The notes beneath the pieces were generated by a model. The model saw only the letters and a list, made by a program, of their open reading frames with translations. It was not told where the DNA came from and made no database searches. Shown here piece by piece: positions 52,876 to 60,466 of a stretch of DNA of 64,000 bases. The DNA lies in the NCBI GenBank assembly GCA_903832055.1, contig CAILAC010000016.1, positions 248,001 through 312,000 of the forward strand, given 5' to 3'. Numbering within the stretch: the first letter of the stretch is position 1; every line of letters begins with the position of its first letter. This DNA is from an uncultured Acidobacteriota bacterium. GTDB taxonomy: Bacteria; Acidobacteriota; Terriglobia; Terriglobales; Acidobacteriaceae. Made by a program: the position numbers and the translations under genes.

Positions 52876-53648
52876 GGAAGCCTCACGGGAATGCCCTGTT
52901 GGGCGAGTTCTTCTTTCAGTGCCCGAGCGCTGGAAACGCCGAAGTGGAAGATGCTGGCGGCGAGGGCGGCATCGGCTTTGCCGCGCCCAAAGACTTCGGC
53001 AAAGTGGGCAACGGTGCCTGCGCCCCCCGAGGCGATGACCGGGATGCGGACAGATTCGCTGACGGCGGCGGTGAGTTCGCAATCAAATCCGTTGCGCATG
53101 CCGTCGGAGTCCATCGAGGTCAACAGGATTTCGCCTGCGCCGCGGGATTCTGCTTCGATGGCCCACTCGACGACGGAGCGGCCGGTGTCGCGGCGGCCTC
53201 CGTGCACATAAACGTGGGCGTCACGGGCAGGATTGGGCGATGTCGGGTCGCGCCGTGCGTCAATGGCGACGATCACCGCCTGCGCGCCGAAGCTGGCGCC
53301 GATTTCCCCGATCAGTTCAGGACGGGCGAGCGCGGCGGAGTTGATGCTGACCTTGTCTGCCCCGGCATCGAAGACCGCTGCGGCATCGTCAGCGGTGCGG
53401 ATGCCGCCGCCCACAGTGAAGGGAACGAAGAGTGATTTCGCTGTGCGGCGGACAGTATCGAGCAGGGTGGCGCGGCCCTCGTGGGTGGCGGTGATGTCGA
53501 GCAGAACGATTTCGTCAGCACCGAGGTGGGCGTGGCGATGGGCGAGTTCGGCGGGGTCACCGGCATCGATGATGTCGACGAACTGGATGCCTTTAACGAC
53601 ACGTCCGTCGCGGACGTCAAGGCAGGCGATGATGCGGCGGGTCAGCAT
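52869..53648 (-). CDS. hisF: HisF, imidazole glycerol phosphate synthase cyclase subunit
   Basis: 259 residues. Catalytic Asp11 is in [15 protein letters not shown] and the second Asp is in [10 protein letters not shown]. Phosphate sites are [12 protein letters not shown] and [13 protein letters not shown]. It uses ammonia from HisH to turn PRFAR into imidazole glycerol phosphate and AICAR. It overlaps hisH by 7 bases and hisA by 7, so the three final genes are translationally coupled and the HisH-HisF partners are made in equal amounts. Confidence 0.97.
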   Translation of the reverse strand: MLTRRIIACLDVRDGRVVKGIQFVDIIDAGDPAELAHRHAHLGADEIVLLDITATHEGRATLLDTVRRTAKSLFVPFTVGGGIRTADDAAAVFDAGADKVSINSAALARPELIGEIGASFGAQAVIVAIDARRDPTSPNPARDAHVYVHGGRRDTGRSVVEWAIEAESRGAGEILLTSMDSDGMRNGFDCELTAAVSESVRIPVIASGGAGTVAHFAEVFGRGKADAALAASIFHFGVSSARALKEELAQQGIPVRLPC

Positions 53649-54247
53649 GGGGTGACCTCCAGGAAATTCCTCAGGATTGTGAGCCCGGTCTCGCCGGATT
53701 TTTCTGGATGGAACTGGGTGCCGTAGACGTTGCCCTTTTCTACGGCGGCGGCGAAAGGCTGGATGTAATCGGTCGTGGCGACCGTGGCCGCAGTGACCGG
53801 GGCGCGCCAGGAGTGGGTGAAGTAGGCGAATTCGCCGTCGCCGATACCCGCGAGGAGGCGCGAATTGCCGACCGGGTGCAATTGGTTCCAGCCGACATGG
53901 GGAACTTTTTCGTGGCCGTCGGGGAAGCGCTCGATGGTTTCAGGAAGAACCCCAAGGCCGGGCTGGTCGGGCGCTTCAGTGCTGCCCGCGTAGAGCCACT
54001 GCATGCCGACGCAGATGCCGAGGAAGGGAATGCCACTGGCGATAGCCTCGCGAATGGCCGGGGTCAGCCCAGTCTCGTCGAGGCGTTTGGTAGCAGCAAA
54101 GTGGCCGACGCCGGGCAGGATGATGCGCTCTGCAGCGGCCAGCGGCTCGGGACGGTCGGTGACGGTGACCTCCGCGCCAAGGTGGCGCAGGGCCTTGACG
54201 ACCGAGGTGAGGTTGCCGGCTTTGTAGTCGATGACGGTGATGCGCAT
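53642..54247 (-). CDS. hisH: HisH, imidazole glycerol phosphate synthase glutaminase subunit
   Basis: 201 residues, a class I glutamine amidotransferase with nucleophile Cys in [12 protein letters not shown] and the His-Glu pair in [11 protein letters not shown]. It supplies ammonia to HisF. The start lies only 4 bases after the stop of the DUF5615-type toxin gene, so the toxin-antitoxin pair is spliced tightly between hisB and hisH. Confidence 0.96.
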   Translation of the reverse strand: MRITVIDYKAGNLTSVVKALRHLGAEVTVTDRPEPLAAAERIILPGVGHFAATKRLDETGLTPAIREAIASGIPFLGICVGMQWLYAGSTEAPDQPGLGVLPETIERFPDGHEKVPHVGWNQLHPVGNSRLLAGIGDGEFAYFTHSWRAPVTAATVATTDYIQPFAAAVEKGNVYGTQFHPEKSGETGLTILRNFLEVTPC

Positions 54248-54251
54248 CCGG

Positions 54252-54623
54252 TTATCTCTCCAAGAAAAGTACCTGTTTGGTCCAATCCCGCTCGGAGTAT
54301 CGATGAATTACCGCAGCGAGAGCCCGGGCAAGTCCGCCAATATCCGATGGGAGGATCGTCCGATGGTCGATGTAGATGACGCCTCCGTGGCTCATGTCCG
54401 ACTCTGCCCAGTGCCTAAGGAGAGACGGGATGGTGCGGACATCGTAGGTCACGAGGGTGAAGCCGAGTTTGTGCGCCTCCAGGAGAATCTCGTGATCAGT
54501 TCTGCCAAGGAAAGCACCGCTTCTCCAGTCCCGAAGCGCCACGATTGACGCCTCCGGATGGATGCGCGGTACGGCTTCGGCGACTGCGGGCGGGATGTGC
54601 TCGTCGAGCAGGAGTTGGAGCAT
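54252..54623 (-). CDS. DUF5615-type PIN-like toxin
   Basis: 123 residues from ATG at 54623 (an in-frame GTG at 54641 would add 6). It opens with LQLLLDEHIPPAVAEAV, then DHEILLEAHKLGFTLVTYDVRTIP, the pattern of DUF5615/Mut7-C-like PIN-fold proteins with acidic residues in LLDEH, TDHE and TYD. Such proteins are usually the toxin half of type II toxin-antitoxin pairs and probably act on RNA. The antitoxin gene lies directly upstream. Its place within the his operon is unusual. Confidence 0.82.
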   Translation of the reverse strand: MLQLLLDEHIPPAVAEAVPRIHPEASIVALRDWRSGAFLGRTDHEILLEAHKLGFTLVTYDVRTIPSLLRHWAESDMSHGGVIYIDHRTILPSDIGGLARALAAVIHRYSERDWTKQVLFLER

Positions 54624-54647
54624 GAACGATCGAATCTCCACTCGTGG

Positions 54648-55094
54648 TCAGTCTTCCAGCCCTGCGGAAAAGCGCTCAATATTGGGGAGCAGGCGCTTGA
54701 GGTCGGTGAAGGTGATGCTGTCATACTCGGCGAGGGCTGTTTCGCATTCTTCGGGGAATGCCTCTGCATAATTGAGAGCAGCCCTGACTTTGGCCTCGGG
54801 CCACTCGAGTTGTGCAGCCACAGCTTTGGCATCTCCGCCGTTGCTGCGCAGCAGGAGCATGACCTCCCAAACGGCGAGGGTGCTGCCCTGGATGTACGCC
54901 TGCCTGCCAACGGGTGAGTCGCGGAAATCGACAAGAGCGAATTCGGCGCGGCGCAGGCCTTCTTCCACGAGTCTGGCGCTGGTGTCGCTCGTTGTCCAAC
55001 CGTGGCGGAGCGCCATGCGCTTGAGGCGCTCAGAGGACGCTGCGGGGAGGCGCAGACTGATGACGGTGGAAGGCGCAGATACGGCCCTTGGCAT
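54648..55094 (-). CDS. Antitoxin with DUF433-like domain
   Basis: 148 residues from ATG at 55094, with AGGAG 9 bases upstream. The N-terminal part (VISLRLPAASSERLKRMALRHGWTTS) looks like a ribbon-helix-helix DNA-binding start. The C-terminal part (GRQAYIQGSTLAVWEVMLLL, AALNYAEAFPEEC) resembles the DUF433 antitoxin domain that accompanies DUF5615 toxins. It would bind the toxin and repress its own promoter. Only 59 bases separate it from hisB, so it could be read through from the his promoter or have its own. Confidence 0.75.
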   Translation of the reverse strand: MPRAVSAPSTVISLRLPAASSERLKRMALRHGWTTSDTSARLVEEGLRRAEFALVDFRDSPVGRQAYIQGSTLAVWEVMLLLRSNGGDAKAVAAQLEWPEAKVRAALNYAEAFPEECETALAEYDSITFTDLKRLLPNIERFSAGLED

Positions 55095-55153
55095 AGTGTC
55101 GCTCCTGTAAGTATTGTAATCGATATCGACATTCAGAACCAATTCACTGGAAA

Positions 55154-55762
55154 TCAGAGTAATCCCTTGGTCGAGGGCAGCATCTCTGCCATTTGGGTGT
55201 CGCGGGAGACGGCTACGCGCAGCGCCCGGGCGAAGGCTTTGAAGATAGCTTCGATCTTGTGGTGGTTGCTGCGGCCGTACATGGTTTTCACGTGGACGTT
55301 GGCCTGGGCTCCGCGCGCGAAGCCCTCGAAGAAGTCGGTCACGAGCTCGGTCTGCAGGTCGCCGACGAGGCGGGTCCGGACCTTGGTTTCGACAGCGTAG
55401 GCGGTGCGGCCGGAGAGATCGATGGCGGCGATGGCGAGGGTCTCATCCATGGGCATGAGAAAGTAGCCGGCGCGATTGATTCCGCGCTTGTCGCCGACGG
55501 CCCGGGCAAAGGCTTCACCAAGCGCGATGCCGACGTCTTCGACGGTGTGGTGCTGGTCAACGTCGAGATCGCCGCGGCAGGTGAGGTCGAGGTTGAAGCC
55601 ACCGTGGCGGGTGAAGAGCTCAAGCATGTGGTCAAAGAAGCGGATGCCGGTCGAGACCTTGTACTGGCCCTGGCCCTCGATGGTGAGGCGCAGGTCGATT
55701 TGGGTTTCGGTGGTGTGGCGGATGATCTCGGCGGTACGGGCTTCGGGGGCGTGGGTGGTCAT
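55154..55762 (-). CDS. hisB: HisB, imidazoleglycerol-phosphate dehydratase
   Basis: 202 residues from ATG at 55762. Metal-binding motifs are [39 protein letters not shown] and [19 protein letters not shown]. It dehydrates imidazoleglycerol phosphate to imidazole-acetol phosphate. It is monofunctional, with no histidinol-phosphatase domain, as in most bacteria outside Enterobacteria. The frame is open for 25 more codons upstream, but that stretch is encoded by an intergenic repeat and does not belong to HisB. Confidence 0.96.
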   Translation of the reverse strand: MTTHAPEARTAEIIRHTTETQIDLRLTIEGQGQYKVSTGIRFFDHMLELFTRHGGFNLDLTCRGDLDVDQHHTVEDVGIALGEAFARAVGDKRGINRAGYFLMPMDETLAIAAIDLSGRTAYAVETKVRTRLVGDLQTELVTDFFEGFARGAQANVHVKTMYGRSNHHKIEAIFKAFARALRVAVSRDTQMAEMLPSTKGLL

Positions 55763-55804
55763 TGTGGGGCTCCGTTGATTGACTTCGTGGGACAAAAACA
55801 GAAG

Positions 55805-55939
55805 CGGGTTCTTCACTTCGTTCAGGAGGACAAACAAAAAAAGACAAGGACAAAACTTAACCGCAGATTCCCTTCGGGAATGACAGACAGAAAAGCAAAT
55901 GCAAGTTCAACAACGGGTTCTTTACTTCGTTCAGGAGGA
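55805..55939. repeat. REP-like element: paired 26-base direct repeats around a small palindrome
   Basis: Two near-identical 26-mers (55805-55830 and 55914-55939, one mismatch) start CGGGTTCTT and end GTTCAGGAGGA. Between them lies ATTCCC-TTC-GGGAAT (55867-55881) followed by GACAGACAG. The downstream copy contains the stop codon of hisC. Sequences of this type, which encode '[10 protein letters not shown]' in one frame, recur in intergenic regions of many bacterial genomes; here only two copies are visible. Confidence 0.7.
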
Positions 55940-57043
55940 GAAAACCTTGAGTTGGTTGAGAACAAAATTTTCGATTGCAGCTACGGCGCGTTGCATCTGC
56001 TCGGGGGTGCCGATGGTGATGCGAACGAGGCCTTCGCAGCCGGGATCCGCAGAGCGGTCGCGGACGAGGATGCCCTCGGCGCGCATGGCATTGGCGAATT
56101 CCTTGTGGGCAGCGCCAATGTTGACGAGGACGAAGTTGGCCTCGGTGGGCCAGTATTGCAGGCCGAGACGGGTGAGGGCGTGGAGGAAGAGGGCGCGGGC
56201 CTGGAGGACCTCTTCGACGTACCAGTGGAGGTAGGTTTCATCCTGAAGGGCGGCGGTGAGGGCGACGAGGGCGACGTGATTGACGCTATAGGGCGAAAGG
56301 ACGCGGCGGACAAAGCGCAGCAGCGGCTCGGGACCGGCGAGCAGACCGAGTCGGAGGCTGGCGAGGCCATAAGCCTTGGAGAATGTGCGGGCGACGATGA
56401 GATTAGGGACCTGGCCGACGAGGTCGATCACCGTCTGACCGTAAAAGTGGAAGTAGGCTTCGTCGACGAGGAGGATGGCATGGGGCGCGGCGGCCGCAAC
56501 GGCAAGAAGCTGCTGGCGGGTGGCGACGGAGCCGGTGGGGCTGTTGGGATTGGCGATGGCGATGAGTTTGGTGCGGGGTGTGATGGCGGCGACGAGCGAT
56601 TCAAAGGGGAAGCGAAAGTCTGCCGGGGCCTGGACGCGGATGATGGTGGCGTCGGTCTGGGCGGCGTAGATTTCGTACATGGTGTAGGTGGGGACGGGGA
56701 GGAGGAGTTCGTCGCCGGTGTCGAGGAAGGCCTGGCAGAGGATGTGGATGGCCTCGTCGACGCCGTTGGTGAGGATGACCTGTTCGCTGGCAAGGCCGAG
56801 GTGCTGGGCGGCGAGAGCCTCGACGGGGCCGCGCTCGGGGTAGCGGGTGAGGTCGGCGGCGGTGATGCTCTGGATGGCAGCGAGGACGGCGGGGGAGCAG
56901 GCGAGGGTGTTTTCGTTGAAGTCGAGGCGCAGGCTGTCGCGGTTGCCGAGGGGCGGGTGGTACTCGGGCATCTGGAGGACGCGGCGGCGGGGTTGGATGC
57001 AGTTGAGATCGGTCATTGGAGTCAACGGGGTCATTGGGGTCAT
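55931..57043 (-). CDS. hisC: HisC, histidinol-phosphate aminotransferase
   Basis: 370 residues. It has LRLDFNENTLACSP, NPNSPTGSVATRQQLL, LVDEAYFHFYG and the PLP Lys in ARTFSKAYGLASLRLG. It converts imidazole-acetol phosphate to histidinol phosphate. ATG 57043 gives an ATGA overlap with hisD. The first residues are MTPMTPLTPMTD, made by a 9-base tandem repeat offering several in-frame starts (57043, 57034, the TTG at 57025, 57016). The stop codon lies inside the REP-like repeat. The usual family length begins close to VLQMPEY, so a later start is possible. Confidence 0.93.
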   Translation of the reverse strand: MTPMTPLTPMTDLNCIQPRRRVLQMPEYHPPLGNRDSLRLDFNENTLACSPAVLAAIQSITAADLTRYPERGPVEALAAQHLGLASEQVILTNGVDEAIHILCQAFLDTGDELLLPVPTYTMYEIYAAQTDATIIRVQAPADFRFPFESLVAAITPRTKLIAIANPNSPTGSVATRQQLLAVAAAAPHAILLVDEAYFHFYGQTVIDLVGQVPNLIVARTFSKAYGLASLRLGLLAGPEPLLRFVRRVLSPYSVNHVALVALTAALQDETYLHWYVEEVLQARALFLHALTRLGLQYWPTEANFVLVNIGAAHKEFANAMRAEGILVRDRSADPGCEGLVRITIGTPEQMQRAVAAIENFVLNQLKVFSS

Positions 57044-58353
57044 TGGACCTCGCCTTGGGCGGGGCTGGCGGCGCTGGATTTGAGCCTGGTTTGGATGGCA
57101 GCGGCGTGGCCGGTGAGGCCCTCGGCGTGAGCGAGACGGATGGCCTGGGGGCCTAGAACGGCGAGTGCTTCAGGTGAATACTGCTGGACGGTGATGAGCT
57201 TGAGGAAGTCGTTGACGCTGAGGCCTCCGCGAACCGTGGCCAGGCCGCCGGTGGGTAGGGTGTGGTTGGGGCCGGAGATGTAGTCGCCCATGGGCTGCGG
57301 GCTGTGTTCGCCGATGAAGACGGAGCCGGCGTTTTGGACCCAGGCGAGGTCTTCAGGAGCATCGACGGTGAGGTGCTCGGGGGCGAGGCGGTTGGTGATT
57401 TGCTGGGCCTCTTCAGGGGAGGCGGCGAGAAAGATGTAGCCGTTGGCGGCGAGGGCCTGCTGGGCGACGGAGTTGGATTTGGCGCGCTGTTTGGTTTCTT
57501 TTTGGACGGCTTTGGCGAGCTCTGCGTTGGTGGTGATGAAGATGGCGAGGGCCTCGGGGTCGTGTTCCGCCTGGGCGACGAGGTCGCTGGCGATGCGGGC
57601 GGGGGTAAGCAGATCGCTGGTGATGACGATTTCAGTAGGGCCGGCGAGCATATCGATGGCCGCAGCTTGCTCGTTCGAGACGGTGCGCTTGGCTGCGGTG
57701 ACGAAGAGGTTGCCGGGGCCGACGATCTTGGCGACACGGGGGATGGACTGGGTGCCGTAGGCGAGAGCGGCGACGGCGTGGGCTCCGCCGAGGCGGTAGA
57801 ACTCGGTGACGCCGAGCAGGTGGGCGGTGGCGAGGGTTTCCGGGGCGGGGTTGGGGGAGGTGACGGCGATGCGCGGGACCCCGGCGACCTGAGCGGGGAT
57901 GACGGTCATGAGCATGGTCGAGGGCAGGGGATGACGGCCACCGGGGACGTAGCATCCGACGGAGGCGAGGGGGCGGACGAGCTGGCCGGTGGTGAGGCCC
58001 CCCGTTTCCGGAAAGGGTGGGGAGAATTCAAAGGAGGCGGGGAGCTGCTCGACGGCGAAGGCGCGGATGTTGGCGGCGGCGGTTTCGAGGGCCTGCTGCA
58101 GGAGTGGGTCGAGTTGTTGCCAGGCGGCGGCGGTTTCTTCCGGAGAGACACGGATGGATGCGTCGGGGGCGAGGCGGTCGAATTTTTGGGCGAAGGCGAG
58201 GAGGGCCTTGTCGCCGTCTTTGCGGACCTTGGAGAGGATTTTCCTGACCGTCGGGAGGACGCTGTCGAGCGACGTGCCGCCGCGACGCTCCAATTGGGCG
58301 AGGAGTTGAGCGGTCTTCTGGGAGTCGCGGCCCTGGGTTTTGAGGAGTTGCAT
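57040..58353 (-). CDS. hisD: HisD, histidinol dehydrogenase
   Basis: 437 residues. Recognisable segments are CYVPGGRHPLPSTMLMT, GGAHAVAALAYGTQSI, KIVGPGNLFVTAAKR, IDMLAGPTEIVI, QAEHDPEA and the catalytic NRLAPEHLTVD, with SGPNHTLPTGG holding a zinc ligand. It oxidises histidinol to histidine in two NAD-dependent steps. It follows hisG after a 136-base gap filled with hairpins and overlaps hisC by 4 bases. Confidence 0.97.
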   Translation of the reverse strand: MQLLKTQGRDSQKTAQLLAQLERRGGTSLDSVLPTVRKILSKVRKDGDKALLAFAQKFDRLAPDASIRVSPEETAAAWQQLDPLLQQALETAAANIRAFAVEQLPASFEFSPPFPETGGLTTGQLVRPLASVGCYVPGGRHPLPSTMLMTVIPAQVAGVPRIAVTSPNPAPETLATAHLLGVTEFYRLGGAHAVAALAYGTQSIPRVAKIVGPGNLFVTAAKRTVSNEQAAAIDMLAGPTEIVITSDLLTPARIASDLVAQAEHDPEALAIFITTNAELAKAVQKETKQRAKSNSVAQQALAANGYIFLAASPEEAQQITNRLAPEHLTVDAPEDLAWVQNAGSVFIGEHSPQPMGDYISGPNHTLPTGGLATVRGGLSVNDFLKLITVQQYSPEALAVLGPQAIRLAHAEGLTGHAAAIQTRLKSSAASPAQGEVQ

Positions 58354-58489
58354 GAGGATTCGTCGGCCTCAGGGGCTAAAGCCCCGATTTGTTGGTGGGG
58401 TTGAAGTACGGTCCGAAGCCCGTACCCTTCGTCGTGGCTGAGTTCTGTGATCCCCTGTCTCAGAGTCGAGACAGGGGGCTCCGGAGTGG
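58354..58489. repeat. hisG-hisD spacer with three inverted repeats
   Basis: GGGGC-TAAA-GCCCC (58372-58385), GTACGG/CCGTAC (58406-58411 and 58420-58425), and CCCCTGTCTC/GAGACAGGGG (58452-58461 and 58468-58477). No gene. The last is a strong 10-bp stem just after hisG, with no T-run. It may be processed or dampen read-through; the first resembles dispersed repeats seen in related genomes. Confidence 0.65.
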
Positions 58490-59365
58490 TTAGAGGACTA
58501 CCTTGTTGAGGGGGTACTCGACGATGCCAGTGGCACCGGCGGCTTTGAGTGCGGGGATGACTTCGCGAACGGTAGTTTCTTCGAGAATGGTGTTGACGGC
58601 GACCCAGGCTGGGTTGCTGAGTTCGGAGATTGTTGGGGAGTTGAGCGCGGGCAGTACGTCGAGGACCGTCTGCAGGTGCTGGCGCTGGACGTTGAGCATG
58701 AGGCCGACCTGGGACTGGGCGTCAATGGCGGCGCGCAGCATGAGGGCGATGGACTCGATCTTCTGACGCTTCCATGGGTCATTGGCAGCGGCCTTGCTGG
58801 CGATGAGGCGGGTTTCGCTCTCCATCACGGTGTCGATGATGGTGAGGCGGTTGGCTCTGAGGCTGCTGCCGGTTTCAGTGACTTCTACGATAGCGTCAGC
58901 GAGCATGGGCGGCTTGACTTCGGTGGCTCCCCAGCTGAATTCGACTTTGACGTTGACGCCTTTGTCGGCGAAGTACTTCTTGGTAACGCCGACGAGTTCG
59001 GTGGCGATGATCTTGCCTTCGAGGTCTTCGGCCTTTTCATAGCCTGAGCCTTCGGGGACGGCGAGGACCCAGCGAACCTTGCGGCGACTCTGCTTGGCGT
59101 AGGTGAGGGAGGTAATGCTGGTGACGTCAAGGCCGCTTTCGACGACCCAGTCGATGCCGGTGAGGCCGGCGTCGAGCACGCCGTGCTCAACGTAGCGGGC
59201 CATTTCCTGGGCGCGGATCAGCATGCACTCGACTTCCTTGTCGTCGATGGAGGGGAAGTAGCTGCGCCCGTCGGCGTAGATATTCCAGCCGGCGCGTTTG
59301 AAGAGGGCGATGGTGGCGTCCTGGAGGGAGCCCTTGGGAATGCCGAGACGAATCTTATTTGCCAC
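58490..59365 (-). CDS. hisG: HisG, ATP phosphoribosyltransferase (long form)
   Basis: 291 residues from GTG at 59365, supported by AGAGG 7 bases upstream. It begins [16 protein letters not shown], with [15 protein letters not shown], the PRPP-binding loop [13 protein letters not shown], and a C-terminal ~75-residue ACT-like domain ([28 protein letters not shown]). This is the long, histidine-inhibited hexameric form that does not need HisZ. It overlaps hisI by 11 bases. Longer in-frame upstream sequence is Ser/Pro-rich and lies within hisI. Confidence 0.95.
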   Translation of the reverse strand: MANKIRLGIPKGSLQDATIALFKRAGWNIYADGRSYFPSIDDKEVECMLIRAQEMARYVEHGVLDAGLTGIDWVVESGLDVTSITSLTYAKQSRRKVRWVLAVPEGSGYEKAEDLEGKIIATELVGVTKKYFADKGVNVKVEFSWGATEVKPPMLADAIVEVTETGSSLRANRLTIIDTVMESETRLIASKAAANDPWKRQKIESIALMLRAAIDAQSQVGLMLNVQRQHLQTVLDVLPALNSPTISELSNPAWVAVNTILEETTVREVIPALKAAGATGIVEYPLNKVVL

Positions 59366-59726
59366 TGGAGACCTCTTCTGCGACTGCGGTTGGGAGGGGG
59401 ATGTTTTTGGTGAAGCAGGAGACGGTGCCTTCGTGACAGACGAGGCCGTCGCCTTCAACGACTACTTTGAAAACGAGGGTGTCGAAGTCGCAGTCGGTGG
59501 CGATGGAGACGATGCGGAGGCGGTTGCCGCTGGTTTCGCCTTTCATCCAGAGCTTCTGGCGGGTGCGGCTCCAGAAGGTGACGAAGCCGGAGTCGAGGGA
59601 TTTCTGATAGCTGATGGGGTTGAGGAAGCCGAGCATGAGGATTTCGCCAGTGGCATTGTCCTGGACAACGCCGGGGACGAGGCCGTCCATTTTTTCGAAG
59701 TCTATTGTTGGTAGTTGGGTCGTCAT
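59355..59726 (-). CDS. hisI: HisI, phosphoribosyl-AMP cyclohydrolase
   Basis: 123 residues. Features are [37 protein letters not shown], the magnesium-binding DCDFDT and the zinc-binding CHEGTVSCF. It opens the adenine ring of PR-AMP. It has no HisE domain, so the PR-ATP pyrophosphatase must be encoded elsewhere. First structural gene of the his operon, about 66 bases downstream of the attenuator terminator. Confidence 0.97.
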   Translation of the reverse strand: MTTQLPTIDFEKMDGLVPGVVQDNATGEILMLGFLNPISYQKSLDSGFVTFWSRTRQKLWMKGETSGNRLRIVSIATDCDFDTLVFKVVVEGDGLVCHEGTVSCFTKNIPLPTAVAEEVSSGK

Positions 59727-59792
59727 TTCACTTCTCTGAGTCTCACTGACTCGGTTGGGGTTGAGTTAGACCGGATGCTGCGGGCAGACAGC

Positions 59793-59893
59793 AAAAAGCC
59801 CGCTGGCTAGGATGCCGGCGGGCTTTGAGTGAATTCTGCTTGGGAGATTGGCCGATTGGTTCCAGTGAATCCAGGCCTAAGCAGTCCGCCGAC
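59793..59893 (-). promoter_or_regulatory. his attenuator: antiterminator and terminator segments
   Basis: On the minus strand the terminator stem is AAAGCCCGCCGGC/GCCAGCGGGCUUU (59814-59826 with 59795-59807, one G-U pair, 6-base loop), followed by a U-run (59797-59793). The segment GUCGGCGGAC (59893-59884), overlapping the last leader codons, can pair with GCCCGCCGGC of the terminator's left arm (59823-59814): eight consecutive pairs including one G-U. The two structures exclude each other. A ribosome stalled on His codons leaves the antiterminator free; one that reaches the stop codon at 59879-59877 covers it. Confidence 0.82.
59795..59826 (-). terminator. Rho-independent terminator of the his leader
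   Basis: A 13-bp stem with one G-U wobble, loop 59808-59813, and five U residues on the minus-strand transcript, ahead of hisI. It is the terminator arm of the attenuator and may also terminate poorly in the opposite direction (TTT only). Confidence 0.88.
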
Positions 59894-59942
59894 ATGTCAT
59901 CGCGTGATGATGGTGGTGGCGATGATGGAGGTGGAGTTGCAT
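59877..59942 (-). CDS. hisL: his operon leader peptide, 8 His in 21 residues
   Basis: ATG at 59942-59940, TAG at 59879-59877. The peptide is 21 residues and starts MQLHLHHRHHHHHAM; eight of the ten codons from position 4 to 13 are His (CAC/CAT mixed). It lies about 150 bases upstream of hisI, with a U-tailed terminator between them and an antiterminator segment at its own 3' end. This is the standard layout of a his leader such as that of Enterobacteria. The Shine-Dalgarno is poor (CTTGAG directly before ATG), so initiation may be nearly leaderless. Confidence 0.88.
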   Translation of the reverse strand: MQLHLHHRHHHHHAMTCRRTA

Positions 59943-59952
59943 CTCAAGTTTG

Positions 59953-59981
59953 AGGTTATGAAAGTGGGGGGAGTTTGTCAA
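59953..59981 (-). promoter_or_regulatory. Candidate his operon promoter
   Basis: Read on the minus strand: TTGACA (59981-59976), a 17-base spacer, then TAACCT (59958-59953). The -35 is perfect, the -10 poor. Transcription would start near 59946, three to four bases before the leader ATG. Confidence 0.5.
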
Positions 59982-60038
59982 ATCTGCTTCTGTGAATTTT
60001 TCTGCCGAGATCGCTGAAATCGGGAGCAGAATTGCTGC

Positions 60039-60296
60039 ATGCGAACTGGCATAGCGATTTTGACCGTGATCTTCACCTGCGGCTGCGTGGCCCTGTGGGC
60101 GGCCGAACCGGTGGATATTAACCACGCGACGGTTGCCGAACTGCTGCAGGTGCCGGGGATGACGGCAAGCTGGGCGGGGCGAATCGTGCGGTTTCGGCCG
60201 TACCGGACGAAGCTGGATTTGCTGGAGCGGGGTGTGGTGACAACGGAGGTCTACCAGCGGATCAGGGATGGGGTAGTGGCGCGCAAGACTCGTTGA
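60039..60296 (+). CDS. Exported helix-hairpin-helix protein (ComEA-like)
   Basis: 85 residues. The signal or anchor segment is TGIAILTVIFTCGCVALWAA (about 3-22), with a possible lipobox Cys. It is followed by a helix-hairpin-helix domain: VDINHATVAELLQVPGMTASWAGRIVRFR, then a second half YRTKLDLLERGVV. ComEA-type proteins bind DNA in the periplasm during uptake for transformation. It is shorter than classical ComEA and lies alone, divergent from the his operon with their promoters back to back. A minisatellite begins at its stop codon. Confidence 0.82.
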   Translation: MRTGIAILTVIFTCGCVALWAAEPVDINHATVAELLQVPGMTASWAGRIVRFRPYRTKLDLLERGVVTTEVYQRIRDGVVARKTR

Positions 60297-60338
60297 GTGT
60301 GAAGTGTGAAGTGTGAGTGTGAGTGTGAGTGTGAAGTG
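60295..60338. repeat. 6/7-base minisatellite after the HHH gene
   Basis: Seven consecutive units of GAGTGT or GAAGTGT begin at the stop codon of the HHH gene: GAGTGT, GAAGTGT twice, GAGTGT three times, then GAAGTG. A tract like this can change length by slippage. Confidence 0.85.
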
Positions 60339-60365
60339 CGGATTCTTTGTTGCGCTCAGAAGAAC

Positions 60366-60422
60366 GGGACTGGATATTCCAGTCCCACCCTCGCCACAAA
60401 AGCCAAAATGTGGCGAGGGTGG
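60366..60422. repeat. Two overlapping inverted repeats between convergent genes
   Basis: GGGACTGGA-TAT-TCCAGTCCC (60366-60386) shares its last bases with a 14-bp perfect repeat CCACCCTCGCCACA/TGTGGCGAGGGTGG (60385-60398 and 60409-60422, 10-base loop). Only one arm set can form completely at a time. It could terminate both the HHH and RND transcripts. The second element resembles dispersed palindromes of acidobacterial intergenic regions, from memory. Confidence 0.75.
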
Positions 60423-60466
60423 AACTCCTTGAATTGAGAGTTTCTGCTGGCAGAAGCTTTCCTGGA

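Noticed and set aside
55763-55837. N-terminal extension of hisB ([13 protein letters not shown]...)
   Set aside because: Encoded by the REP-like repeat; HisB homology begins after ATG 55762.
55193-57130. Long plus-strand open frame across hisB and hisC
   Set aside because: Shadow of his genes; low-complexity Gly/Glu/Asp/Val composition and no family match.
59877-60125. 82-codon version of the His-rich frame, starting further upstream
   Set aside because: It would overlap the HHH gene and the promoter-like TTGACA; the 21-codon version fits the attenuator layout.
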